Source: Neckera pumila (lineage: Eukaryota; Streptophyta; Bryopsida; Hypnales; Neckeraceae). Taken from it: DNA of 64,000 nt. Shown piece by piece: positions 24,031-35,415 of the stretch; within the stretch, counting starts at the first letter, position 1; every line of letters starts with the position of its first letter. Made by a program: the position numbers and the translations under genes. The stretch spans positions 20,896,501 through 20,960,500 of the forward strand of contig OZ018417.1 of the NCBI GenBank assembly GCA_963969595.1, written 5' to 3'. Below the pieces are notes generated by a model. It was not told the DNA's origin, ran no database searches, and worked only from the letters and a program-made list of their open reading frames with translations.

Positions 24031-24042
24031 AAACGAGCATTG

Positions 24043-24860
24043 TTAACCCCTAAGTGCCTAAGCCTTTCCAAGTGTGTTCCTCCTTTGAAAAAAGAGCATA
24101 GATTTATAGTTATCTTCAATGACGCAAATTGTTTTTTTTTCAAAATCTAACCTTACAGATGTTTAAAGAGCTAGCTTATTAGTATATTTACCAATTTTGA
24201 GTGCAAAATTGCTTAGGAGTTGTGAGATCATAACAAGAAAAATATATGTTTTTTATTTTTAGTATGCTCCCCCTCCCCACAATATTTGAGAAATTTGCAT
24301 ATAAATATTTTTGGGGATTGGAGGTGACATGAACAACTAGAAATTATGTTAGCACACTAAAATACACTTTCAAAAAACTTAAGTTCACATGAAAAGCTAT
24401 CAAACTCATTACACAATCCACCTTGCAATTGTTGAAATGCAATTTTTTTTATAAGTAGAAATTGCAAATAACTCCAATTCAACACTTGCATGTTTAAATT
24501 TTCAACTGTGAAAATCATGAAAACACTTTAATCTTTCCATTGGGACTATTTTCAAAGCAAATGAATAAGTAGAACTTTTCATATCTCAATTCAAGTAAAA
24601 TTGGCAAGCTTTGTTTAAAGCTAAGAAATAAAATAAAATTTGTAAGCTTTGCTCTTCCTCAATGAGACATATATACTTTGAGGACCTTTCAAAAATCAAA
24701 TATTTACCTTTTTTAGTGAAAAATAAAAGTTTCCAATAGTTAACCTTCAATGCTACCCGTAAAAAAATTTAACCGATCAAAGGAATTTAATTGCTCGTAC
24801 CCAAATGAGCTTGAAATTTTCGAGCGACCATATTTGGTTGCTCAGGCAGTTAGGGGTTAA
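24043..24860. mobile_element. TTAA-bounded element, divergent subfamily
   Basis: Left end TTAACCCCTAAGTGCCTAAG; the right end, inverse complemented, is TTAACCCCTAACTGCCTGAG. The two agree at most of about 22 positions. The interior is AT-rich and does not visibly match the other TTAA elements. It lies just upstream of the lectin fragment. Confidence 0.6.
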
Positions 24861-25181
24861 GGCATTCAAAATTACGTTGCAAAAAATATTGATTTCTTTT
24901 ATTTTATGCATATTCAAAACCATTGTCAATGCTCTGTTTTCTCCCCAAGAAACCATTGCATTTACTAGTGCAAGCCCATTCATTTGCAAGATTCTCTTGT
25001 AGTCACTTAGTTCAAAATCATGTTTTAAATCATTGATAAGTCATATAAAATTTGAATAGATAAAGGTTCAATCTCAATTGCAATCTCTACTCTTCAATTG
25101 ATTGCTTGTTTCAATAGCATTCTGTAAATTTGCAAACATACATGACAAATTTCATTAAAATGGCACCATTCTAGAACTTTG

Positions 25182-25504
25182 CATTAGAGATAATTTTAGG
25201 CCTTCAAAGGGCTGCTCCACAGTCCTCCAAAGGACCCTCAAATAGCATTTTTGGGGCTAAAAAAATGTATTCTGCCCTATTTTTGTACAGCAGTTTCTAT
25301 TGCAACAATGGCGCAAGAACCCAAATTCATGAGTAAAAAATCAATAAATCAATAAATAATTTACAAAATCAGACTACTCCAGCGAGTAGTTATACACTTT
25401 GATTGCTCACCAAGGGCACTTTTCTAAGTTGACAGGTCATGCATGAAATAGCATGGCATGTCAACTTGGAATGGCCCTCCTGTGGACTAAAATTTTCTCT
25501 TATG
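25182..25504. mobile_element. CATTAGAG-ended element (copy 4) with hairpin
   Basis: Left end CATTAGAGATAATTTTAGGC, right end ACTAAAATTTTCTCTTATG. It carries the conserved long hairpin near its right end: AAGTTGACAGGTCATGCATG pairs with CATGGCATGTCAACTT across a short loop. No coding potential. Confidence 0.75.
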
Positions 25505-26138
25505 GCACTTTTACAGTTCAAAATGGCCGTTCTGAAATCTATACCTAACCTAGATGATCAAATTGGCACGCGCTATACTGCCATTTTAACAAAATTCTCC
25601 ATATACACATTCAATACTAGAGAAAGACTTTCAGTGTATGTACACATATAAATCCAATGTACGTATCTTGGTAACTAAGTGCAAATCAAGTACATGTGCT
25701 ACATTATGATAACTCTTGAAACATTTTATATACAAATTTTGTGTTATACAAATGTACTCTACATTCTATAACACTGATACATAGTGTGAACAATTTCGTT
25801 ATAGTACATGGGAAATTTTGTTAAAATGGCATATGAAATCCACCATTTTTCCATTCCATTCTTTCTTTAGCCCTAAAGTCTAGGACTAGTATAGATTTTA
25901 GACCCCATGGTCTAAACTGAAAAGCGCCAAGTCTGTGGAATATGGCCATTTTAGCAAAATTGGTTGTACATAGTACTAGGTCAAGTTGTCACAAAGTCCT
26001 GTGCGCATTACAAGAGTTCAATTTTCTATTGTCAGAAACACCACATTACGGGTCACAAGAAACTTGCCAGGTGTTCCTGCTAGGTAAACTTATCCCAAAT
26101 CTCTTCAGGTGGCTCGATCAAACACAGACTTTGGTATA
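25505..26138. other. Intergenic, nothing recognised
   Basis: AT-rich spacer with repeated phrases of the type ATGGCCATTTTA...CAAAATT. No gene seen. Confidence 0.4.
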
Positions 26139-26361
26139 GGGTAATGCCCTCGTCCTTTGGGCATTCCGTGAAAAAAGGGATCGACGAGTCGGGCTCCACC
26201 TGACGAGGAGGTCCGTTTTTCCACGGAATGCCCAAAGGATGAGGGCATTACCCAGCGTAAACCATAGGTGGGCAACATATCTTCTTGGATGAGATAGTCG
26301 TTTTGGATGAAAAATCCGTAATGCCCGATTACGCGGTTTTGCCCGCGTAATCAAGCATTAC
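26139..26361. mobile_element. Pair of palindromes, probable small inverted-repeat element
   Basis: 26139-26253 has near-perfect arms beginning GGGTAATGCCCTCGTCCTTT. 26318-26361 is a second palindrome, GTAATGCCCGATTACGCGG against CCGCGTAATCAAGCATTAC. The outermost GTAATGC and GCATTAC could be the ends of one 223-bp element with internal fold-backs. No target duplication found. Confidence 0.6.
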
Positions 26362-26601
26362 AGCTCTTTGCGATTCAGAACCCTCCCCGCAAATGTATGG
26401 GACAAATCCCAGAAACGGTTTAAGTTCACAGAGTCTCCAGTCTTGTATACATTGCGGTCCACTTGCCAAGCTCATTAGGCATTGATAGCAGGAAAGGTCG
26501 GCATGGCAGGTTGCATGGGATTTTCAATACTCCACCGGGCCAAGCCACGAGAACGGACATTGTGGCATGGGTCACAGACAGGTGATCACTGATCACATGT
26601 A

Positions 26602-26914
26602 TAAGGTAGTATGCTCTTAAAGCGACCATTTAAACCTACCTAACTCATCATTGACAGTAGAACATACTTCAAGCAACATGTTAGTCCTTCCTAGATAGGG
26701 GTCGCAATTAGAACACGGTTGGTTTTAGATGTAGTTACCTTACTGCAGGAGGCAAGAGTTACCGATTCTAGCTGTAAGGTAACTACACCTAAAATTAACA
26801 TGTTCTAATTGCGACCCCTATCTAAGAAGGACTAACATGTTGCTTGAAGTATGTTCTATTGTCAATGATGAGTTAGCTAGGCTTAAATGGTCGCTTTAAG
26901 AGCATACTACCTTA
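26602..26914. mobile_element. 313-bp fold-back element with ~140-bp arms
   Basis: Left arm starts TAAGGTAGTATGCTCTTAAA. The right arm is its inverse complement over about 140 bases with few mismatches. The spacer is about 35 bases around 26740-26780. Transcription across it would give a long hairpin RNA. No coding capacity; no clear target duplication. Confidence 0.85.
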
Positions 26915-27576
26915 CGTCCTGCTAATTGTGTTGACAAATTCTTCAGTTGGACTCATGTGGAGACCAGACGTAAGCTTAACGCGTTTATTGTGTGTACATG
27001 CCTGGAATGCCTGGACTGCATCAATTGAAGAACAAGGTAATCATTTCATTACGTACTGTCTGAACTTGGTATCGATTGTCTGCAAATTTGGTGTATTTAA
27101 TGAATTTGTAGTCTTCCAGGCTCATGCACTTGTCCACAGCGCTGTTGTTTGTCCATGCCAGCCAGCTAGTTGGCAACTTGGCATCGTCTAAAAACTAATT
27201 TATTTGCTTAAAACTTAAGCAATTGCCTGTTCCAAGCAAGGGTTGTGCACTTGCACATCACAGTTACGTCACCAAGGTACCCACTGAAGCAGGCATTCAG
27301 TGCGCAGGATTCTCTGATTGAGTCGCACAACTAACCCTACAAGGACAGGCCCATGAGGCCATGACCACTAATTTTTTTAAATTTTTAAATTTTAAATTTT
27401 TTTTGGAAAATGACCGCTGATTTCTAGTCTTACTGTCCATCAGTTTGTTTGCTGCCATTTTGCGACTAGATGTGAATGAAAACTTTAATATTTATACTTC
27501 AGAGATGGAATCATATTCATGTCTACTACTAGTCATAAAATTTTCAAACTTTTGTGGGAAATTTTGAAATTACAGG
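26915..27576. other. Intergenic, less AT-rich, unassigned
   Basis: Base composition is closer to genic (26920-27340) and one frame at 26928-27191 is open, but no domain or splice pattern is convincing. Possibly a gene remnant. Confidence 0.35.
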
Positions 27577-27779
27577 GTGAAAACTGAAAATGTGAAAAAG
27601 TTTGGTGGGATTTTGAAAGCGCAGGATAAAAACCGGTTAAGATTTTGAGATTTTTTCTTAATTATAGAATAAGTAGAGGAAATAAGCAAAGTAATTAATT
27701 TTGGAAATTTGGTTGGAGATTGGAATCCTGAAGGATGACACCCGGTAAAGCTCAAGATACTCCCCTAGGACGCTGCTTG
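27577..27779 (-). repeat. Dispersed repeat, inverted copy of 43231-43430
   Basis: Shares TTGGTGGGATTTTGAAAGCG, ATTATAGAATAAGTAGAGG and, at the other end, CTAGGGGAG with the sequence just downstream of the five-exon kelch gene, in opposite orientation. Confidence 0.75.
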
Positions 27780-28676
27780 AGAAATCCTCAAAGGTCCGTA
27801 ACTTGTCACCCTATAATTTCGGATACTAAATGTCCAATGGACGACAAAGAATCTTTCTATATAAGACAAAGTACAAATGTTCATCCTTAGAATTTTGTAT
27901 AAAAAGAGGAAGTATGGCACAATAGTTTGACCTCTAATGAATGCTCTTGGTTTTTTGGAAGCAAATGATTCATATGGTACCAAAAAGAATGATTCTTGCA
28001 ATGACCAGCCTGACATTCCAGGGATAATAAAAAAGCTTTTTATGCAAACAAGGGAAGGTTCAATTTATCGCAATTGGCACAGATAACAATGTGGCAAAAG
28101 GTATGACAATAATGAATCTTCCTATTGTGAGCCAATCATAAAGGGCCTTTCCTATGCCAAGTGCTACATGCATATTCAAGGAAGTCTCCAAAAAAAAATG
28201 AATGAAAATAATCCAATTCTCAATAAAAACAAGTTATGTTTGACCATTCAACAACAACTTTTTGGCTCCTTTGGTGTTTTAATACAATACTTTAGCATGT
28301 AATGAAGTGGAAGTTTATGAACTTTTGAGCATTGATCCTTTAATATGGCTTTTGCATTGCATATCCAAATGATCAATTTGTTAGTGCATTGGAATCAACA
28401 TGAATTTGTGAAAAGGATATGATTCTAAATCCCCAAATTTGTAGTATTAATTTGTATAATCTTTTGAAATTTAAAAGTAATATAAATTTAGATTTTAGGT
28501 TTTCAATCTTGATAAATGCTACGGCTTTTCAAATTGCCAATTTAACAAATTGAAATAAATCCATTTTCATTTGCCAACACAAACATACAAAATTAGACTA
28601 ATCTAAGGTATAGAAACCTTATTTTATTCCTTGCTCCAATTTAGTGTTCAATAAGACAATAAAGTGCACTTTAGCC
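27780..28676. other. Intergenic, nothing recognised
   Basis: AT-rich spacer without recognised features. Confidence 0.4.
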
Positions 28677-28933
28677 CATTAGAGAAAGTTTGGGCATTGT
28701 AGAGGGCCATTGGACAAGCCGCTGAATGTGCAAGTCCAGAGATTTTTTTTTTTTTTTTTTTAATTTTTTAATTTTTTTTAGTCCCAATCCTGCATGGCAC
28801 TCACACTAACAATGTTTTTGAGAAAAAAAAATTATTATTATTATTCTTTTTAATTTTTTAATATTTTTTTTTGTAAATACACATTTTACTATAACTGCAG
28901 CAGCCCTCAGCATGGTCCAAATTTCTTCTAATG
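28677..28933. mobile_element. CATTAGAG-ended element (copy 5)
   Basis: Left end CATTAGAGAAAGTTTGGGC followed by GAGGGC. Right end is the inverse, GCCCTC...CCAAATTTCTTCTAATG. Long T runs flank a short core. No hairpin of the copy-4 type. Confidence 0.65.
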
Positions 28934-29231
28934 CATCTCTTTGAGGCTCTTTTTTAATTCCAATCCAAATGCCTAGATCAATAGAAAAAATCTGAGGCTT
29001 ATTGTGGGTTGTTTGACTACATGCATATGTGCAAAGACAACGAAAAGTACAAAATAAAAAAAAATAAAAAATAGGATACATATGATCAACTCAAGTGACC
29101 TGTCAGATTGAAAATTTCAATTTTTTTCCAGTTCTGTGTATTTGCATTATGGCAGAAATTCAAATTATAGCCTTCTACAAGCTCCAAATTTCTTTAATGT
29201 AAATAAAATTTTGTCTCGTAGTCATGTTTGA

Positions 29232-29609
29232 CATTAGAGAAAATTTCAGGCCTCTATAAGGCTGCACCACAACCCTTCGAGGTACCCTAAGATTTACTTT
29301 TTTTTTGCTCAAAAATTTGTTTTCTCCTATTTCCGCCCAGCTGAAACTGCAACGGCAGTGGCGCAGGAATCCATAATTCCAAATACAAAATTACTAATTA
29401 ATTAATTATTTTTTGTCTTAAAAGAAAAATTAAAAAAATTAAAAAATAATAAAAAATTAAAAAATCTACAAAATCCAACTGCTCTAGCGAGCAATCATAC
29501 ACTATGACTGCTCACCAAGAGCACTTTTTGAAGTTGATAGGCCATTCATGAAATAGCATGGCATATCAACTTGGAACGGCCCTCCAAAGGGCTGAAATTT
29601 TCTGTAATG
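29232..29609. mobile_element. CATTAGAG-ended element (copy 6) with hairpin
   Basis: Left end CATTAGAGAAAATTTCAGGC, right end GGGCTGAAATTTTCTGTAATG. Contains ACTGCTCACCAAGAGCACTT, then the conserved hairpin around 29530-29575, as in copies 4, 7, 8 and 9. Confidence 0.8.
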
Positions 29610-29641
29610 AGCATCCTATAAGGTCAACTAAAAATATTAAC

Positions 29642-29998
29642 CATTAGAGAAAAAATTAGCCCTTCCAAAGATTGCCTATGGATCCCTTTGGTACCCTGAA
29701 ATTTTGTTTATCGGGTTTGAAAAATTATTTTTTTTCCTATTTTTGCGCAACTAAAAATATTGTTACAATGGCGGAAGAACCCAATTTCTTGAACAAAAAT
29801 TTATTAAATTATACATATGTATATATATCTTAAAAGAAATAGGAAAAAAAAAAATTGCGAAATTTGACTGCTCCGGCAAACAATCATACACTCTAACTGC
29901 TCACCAGGGGCACTTTTTGAGGTTGATAGGCCAAGCTTAAAATAGCTTGGCATGTCAACTTGGAGCGGCCCTCTGGAAGGCAGATTTTAACTCTAATG
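29642..29998. mobile_element. CATTAGAG-ended element (copy 7) with hairpin
   Basis: Left end CATTAGAGAAAAAATTAGCC, right end CAGATTTTAACTCTAATG. Same internal plan as copy 6 and only about 30 bases from it, in the same orientation. Confidence 0.8.
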
Positions 29999-30302
29999 CT
30001 TTAGATATAAACTCAATTTTATTGTTTGAATGTTTTTTGAAAACATATGCAATAAAATTTTGAATTTGTTTACTATAAGAAATAAAAGATTCTATGATTG
30101 TTTATGACTAAATTTTTAGTCATTTAGGACATATACAACTGATGCAAATTGAGGACATCTAATTGTTATGCACAAATTGTATTTAAAAAAATATTTCTTC
30201 AGGACACAAAGTTTTTTTTTATACATTGGTTTACAAGGAACTTCATCAATCAAGTTTGCATAACACTATGTTACTTTAACACGTCCATTCAACAATTGAG
30301 GA

Positions 30303-31223
30303 TTAACCCCTAAAGGACCATTGTCCCTTCAAAGGACAAATGGGATTTTGGGCAGGTATCTATGGGCTAAATTTTTGTCGTAATTTTTTGAAACTTTTTT
30401 GGGAGATAGAAAAGCTGATAAGCTTTGTGGGAATATAACTTTTTCAATCGGTGCTCGGGAACAAAAGCTATGTCCAAATAAGCTCAAAACATGGGAGAAG
30501 GGGCAATAAAAAAAATTTGCAAAAATTTAATTTTTTTTTTGAATTATTTTTTTCCTTATAGATTACATTTTGTCTATTTGGAAAGCTTTTATTCATTTTA
30601 TTTGGATTTTTTATGAGAAAGTTATGGACAATCTTGTTTTTCGGGCAATTAGAGCATCTTCTTGAAAAAAATAACTTGTAGGATTCATTTTGGAATGCAA
30701 TTTTTTGCAATTTTTCAAAAAAAGAAGTTCCACATGGTTTAGTTTTGGTGCTCAAACAATCTCACCATTGGAATTAGTGCATTTTAATTCCATCTAAAAA
30801 TATAAATATTTTAGATTTTCCTTCTATCTTGTACCTACTTCTACTTAACAATTTTTTAAGAATGAAAATTAAGTTTATTGAATTTTTTTTTTCTAGACTC
30901 TCAACTCAATTCTCCACTAGAAAGATTTAAAGCTCAAAACTTTGTAGTGCAAAAAATTTAAGTTAAAATTGTTCAAAGTCCAAAAATCTAGTCCGGCAAT
31001 GTGTTGAAAAACTTGTTTTTTCACTTCAAACGCAGATATCTTGCAATCCATGTGGTCAAAATTTCTGAAATTTTTTCCGCATATTCTCATACTAGTTAGG
31101 TGTAAGATAATGCAGTTAGATATGCAAGAAAAACAATTTTTAAATTTTTTTACTCTTTGCTCTAGAAATGGCAATTTTGAGAGTTTTTTGGCAGAAAAAA
31201 GGCTTTGGTCCTTTAGAGATTAA
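30303..31223 (+). mobile_element. TTAA-bounded element
   Basis: Starts TTAACCCCTAAAGGACC and ends GGTCCTTTAGAGATTAA. The interior matches the element at 31879-32775 from end to end (for example AATTTTTTGAAACTTTTTT and ATGGCAATTTT near the right end). No transposase frame. Confidence 0.8.
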
Positions 31224-31469
31224 AGTGCAATCCAATGTGGTATCGGCATTTTCTGACTGTATTGGTTCGTGCTCACTAGTTTGTGATTGGAGTGTGCCTA
31301 GTGGTATTACAAAATTCCATGACATGTTAGCTTATAAACTTGTCACTATAAAAAATCCGTGTTTTAAGTGACAGATTTTAGATGACACCAAATGTAATAA
31401 CCTTTGTTTTTATGTCAGCAATAATGTCCAACATAACATCAAGATACAATATTGAATTGTATAAGAGAA

Positions 31470-33260
31470 ATGCAAAAAAGTAAATGTAGAAGTTATAATT
31501 TAAATCTCCATCCATTAATTTTTATTTATAAAATGAAAGCAACAAATAACTCATGATTAGAAGGAGTCTATTAAAATTGCAAAAAATAAATATGAAAATT
31601 CTTATTAAAATATCCATCTTTTATTTTTTATTTTTAAATCAACGTGACAAATAATACATGAAAAGGATGATTTTTTGTGATGTGCATAACATAACTGGAT
31701 CGTTCTTATTTCAATTTTTACCTGGTATATTTTATTTTAAATTTAAATGACAAATTACATGAAAATAGAATTACTCTTTGAGAATGGTGAAGAAGAAATA
31801 AGTAAGCTCTCACTTAAATCTCCACCTTTAATATTTAAATAAATAAAGATGACAAATTATTCAAAATTAAGAGACTCTTTAACCCCTAAAGGCCCAAAGT
31901 CCCTTCGGAGGACATTTGGGATTTGGGGAAGCTTGTGTGACCTCAAATTTTGACTTAATTTTTTGAAACTTTTTTTGGAAGATAGGAAATCACATTAGCT
32001 TCTAAAAATACATTTTTTTTTCCAATCGATGCTTGAGAGCAAAAGTTATGCCACCCAAAGTTAAAAAAAACAGTTTTCCAGGCAAAAACTTTAAAAAACT
32101 AAGTTCTTTTAAAAGAAAAATTTATCTCAAAGATTGTGTTCTTGTCTACATTTGAAGCCTTGATTCATTCTTTTTGGACTTAAAATTAGAGAGTTATGGA
32201 CAATCTTGTTTTTTGGGCAATCTAAGCATCTTCAAAAACAACAACTTATAGAATTCATTTTTGAATGCAATTTTCAAAAAAATTCAAATTTTTTTTTTGA
32301 CAAGGTCAAGTTTGTTTGCAAAAACAATCCCACTGTTGGAATTATGGTGTTTCAAACCCACCTAAGAGCTAATAACAATTTAGTGTTTTGTTCAATTTTG
32401 GACCTACTTTTTCTTAACAATTTTTTTATATGTGAAAAATTGATGTTGTCATTCTAAAATTTTGACCCCCGACTCTCAATTCAAATGTTCAGTATAAGTT
32501 TTTTTAACTTTATGGTGTATAGTGCAAAAAAAATCCACAAATGGCCGTCAAAGTCATCTGAAATTACAAGCCACAGCTCAAAAAAACTTCTTTTTCCAAT
32601 CCACACGGACAACTTCATGAAATTTTTACCAAATGATTTAAAACAAGTGAAGTACAAGATCCTACGGTTAGATTCTACAAAAAAAGTATTTTTTGGTTTA
32701 GGGAGTGATCGCAGCAAAAATGGCAATTTTCAGTGGTTTTGGAACCAGAAAATGCCTTGGGCCTTTAGGGGTTAAGAATTGCAAAAATTACAAGGAGAAA
32801 TTCTTAATTAATTTTTCACCCTTTATTTACTTTTGGATTGATGTGACAAATAATACATGAGTAAAATGATTCTTTGAAGATTCCAATAAATAAATGAAAG
32901 AGAGTCTACTTAAAACTTCTACCCATTATATTTTTTGTAAAATCAAAGCAACAAATAGTTCAGTATTAGAAGAATTGTCAAAAATAATTTGAAAGTTTAA
33001 ATCTCCGTCTTTTATTTTTATTATTAGGTCAATTTGGCAAACAAAACATAAATAAAAAAATTCTTTGAGAATAACAAAACATAAATGGAAATTATTCTTA
33101 CTTCAATTTCTACCATTTATTTTTCATAATTAGAAAGATTCTTTGAAGATTGCAAAAAGTAACAAGGAAGTTCTTACTTAAACCATAATTTTCTATTTTT
33201 TAATTATAAAATCAAAGTGACAAATAACTAATGTAGAAGGAGTCTTGAAGAATATTAACC
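31470..33260 (+). repeat. Satellite-like tandem array, ~100-bp units, interrupted by a TTAA element
   Basis: A phrase of the type GTGACAAATAATACATGA followed by AAGGA(G)TC(TT) recurs near 31541, 31648, 31749, 31851, 32846, 32949, 33036 and 33220, giving a period of about 100 bases. The jump from 31851 to 32846 equals one period once the inserted TTAA element is subtracted. Units are diverged. No coding potential. Confidence 0.7.
31879..32775 (+). mobile_element. TTAA-bounded element inserted in a tandem array
   Basis: Ends are TTAACCCCTAAAGGCCC and GGGCCTTTAGGGGTTAA, a perfect 17-base inverted repeat. The flanks are ...GAGACTCT and GAATTGCAAAAATTAC. The sister array unit at 31560-31590 reads GAGTCTATTAAAATTGC with one TTAA, so the insertion has duplicated TTAA. 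No open frame for a transposase, so non-autonomous. Confidence 0.88.
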
Positions 33261-33266
33261 TTCATG

Positions 33267-33469
33267 CACTACAAGAAAAAGGGGTGTTTTAAGTATAGTC
33301 CTAGTAGTATTGTCTTTTAAGTGGTGACCTTTAAGTAAGGTTTTTAGTAAAATTTTACTAATAAGGTTGTCTTTTTAATAAAATTTTACTAAAAACCTTA
33401 CTTAAAGGTCATTACTTAAAAGACGATACTACTAGGACTATACTTAAAACCCTCCTTTCTCTTGTAGTG
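33267..33469. mobile_element. CACTA-type MITE, 203 bp, 3-bp target duplication
   Basis: Ends are CACTACAAGAAAAAGG and the inverse CTTTCTCTTGTAGTG. The whole element folds back: ACCTTTAAGTAAGGTTTTTA pairs with the right arm. ATG precedes it (33264-33266) and follows it (33470-33472), the 3-bp duplication expected of CACTA elements. Confidence 0.9.
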
Positions 33470-33828
33470 ATGTTAAATTGGTGACAATAAAATAATTAGC
33501 ACCTCTTTTAAGAAAAAAAAATATTTTTGACCTATTAGCAATTGAAATAGATAGTCATGAATGTTTTTTTAAATTTAGAAGTTTTGGATAAGACATGTAT
33601 TACTATGAATTTTCATAGTAGAATCTCCCTAGGCCACTGAAACCGTTACATAACTTGGTCATTAATTTGAAATCTAGAGAATCAACAATCCACCAATCAT
33701 AGTTAAGTATGGGAATGATTTAATTGCACTTCTGAGAACACTTTCAATAAAAGTCTACTTGTGAGGAATAGATACATGGACAATTTTGGGTGTTTTACAC
33801 ATTAGTAGATGAAGTCTGCACTAGAGCT

Positions 33829-34570
33829 TTAACCCTGGAACGCCGCCAGCGCCACTCAATGGCGTTTGGATGACAATCTAGGGGAGATGACAAGCATTTG
33901 GAAGCATTTTTTCATCCCCCTTTCCCTTATTGACCTTCTATAGTGGGTTATAAAGAATCTTCAATCGAGTTTGTTGTCTTTTCAGTGTTTGTCTTCAAGC
34001 GAATGGAAAGTTAGTAAAAATAACGGATCACAAAATATGCTATTTTAGTGTATTTTGGGAAGTTGTTGCTTCTTGCTCTAAATCTAGAATTTCTCCATAA
34101 AAATATATTTTATGAGTTTAAGCCCAACTAACAAAATGAAGGTCATCTATTTTAGTTTCTACTCCAATTTGAATTTTGAATTTTTTTTAATATTGAGTAT
34201 TTTATTGCAATTTGAACTTTAGATGTATTTTCAATGTTTATTATTTTCTATTTAAAGAATGATACGGAAATTGAGTTTACACTTAGATGTTTGTCACTGT
34301 AATATACACACATGGTGAAATTTTCAGATTTTTTGAAATATTTTTCTATTTGATATGATTTTTCTTCACTTTTTCTTCAAAAATTCTCAAAAAAACAATT
34401 TTTCACAAAAAAATCTAAAAAATTTATAAACTATAGAAGACATGTAATTTCATCTTTGCAAAATAAATATAAAATTTTTCATTCATATCTACTTGCAAAA
34501 TGATGGAAAACTGAGGGATAGGCAATGAGGCTTGAAATCAGTGGTCATGGGTCCGTCCTTTAAGGGTTAA
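33829..34570. mobile_element. Possible TTAA-bounded element
   Basis: Left TTAACCCTGGAACGCC; the right end inverse complemented is TTAACCCTTAAAGGAC. Only the first eight bases and scattered later ones agree. Interior AT-rich and unlike the main group. Tentative. Confidence 0.4.
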
Positions 34571-35415
34571 TGCTCATCTATGCATGCAGATTTTGTGCCA
34601 CTGAAGTTGTGGTTCAATTTTTTTTCTTCTGTCTTTTTTTTGTCTGTCTTTCGAGAACCAATCAAAGCATCCAGCCATCAAGGCCTTTTCTGCATTTGTA
34701 GTTTGATCTAAATGATGTACCAAACATATCTATGATGCAAACATCAAAATGGTTTTAGGCTTGGCACCTACGCTTGAACTGCCTTTTCAAGCAAGTCTTG
34801 TACTAGTGTATCCAACCAGAGGATCTTGCATTAGAATAATGTGAGAATGTGTAGAAGAAATTTTCAAATTTTCAAATTTTTTTGTCTTGTAGATGTAAGA
34901 TTTTAGTATTTATAGTGGATAAATAAAAAAAAATTCTTAGTAGTTTGTCATCCAAGTAAGGTCCTACTCAAACTTCCCTACATTCATTGTAAATGTAACA
35001 TTTGCAAAGACTTCCCTCAATCCCAACGTAACGAATACAAGGTTACCATACTTTGGTGCCTTAGACAAACTAAGTAACATAGTAGTAAATCTTTGGTTCT
35101 AAGACACACTTGAATGAAGAATTTGTTGGGATCCTTCTACCAATTGCTCCACATAGACAAACAAACAATGCTCCCTTTTGGAGGTATGTTATAAAAAAAT
35201 GATGACATACAAATTAGTCTACAAGAACATACTCTACTAGAAGTTTTGTCTTTGTAGCATTAGCTCAATGAACACGCAACTCTTCTACACGATATTGCAT
35301 CCCTCTTAACAATGGCTCAACAAACAAGCAACTACACTACAAGAGGCTCTGTCCTTGCAACATTAGCTCAAAGAGCAAGCAACTGCGTTACAAGGAGCCG
35401 CTTAGTCCCTACATC
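34571..35415. other. Downstream flank of the lectin gene
   Basis: Contains the segment 34826-34864 that recurs at 23838-23876. Near 35265-35400 a loose repeat of about 65 bases occurs (CAAGCAACT...ACAAGGAGC-like phrases). No gene seen. Confidence 0.45.
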
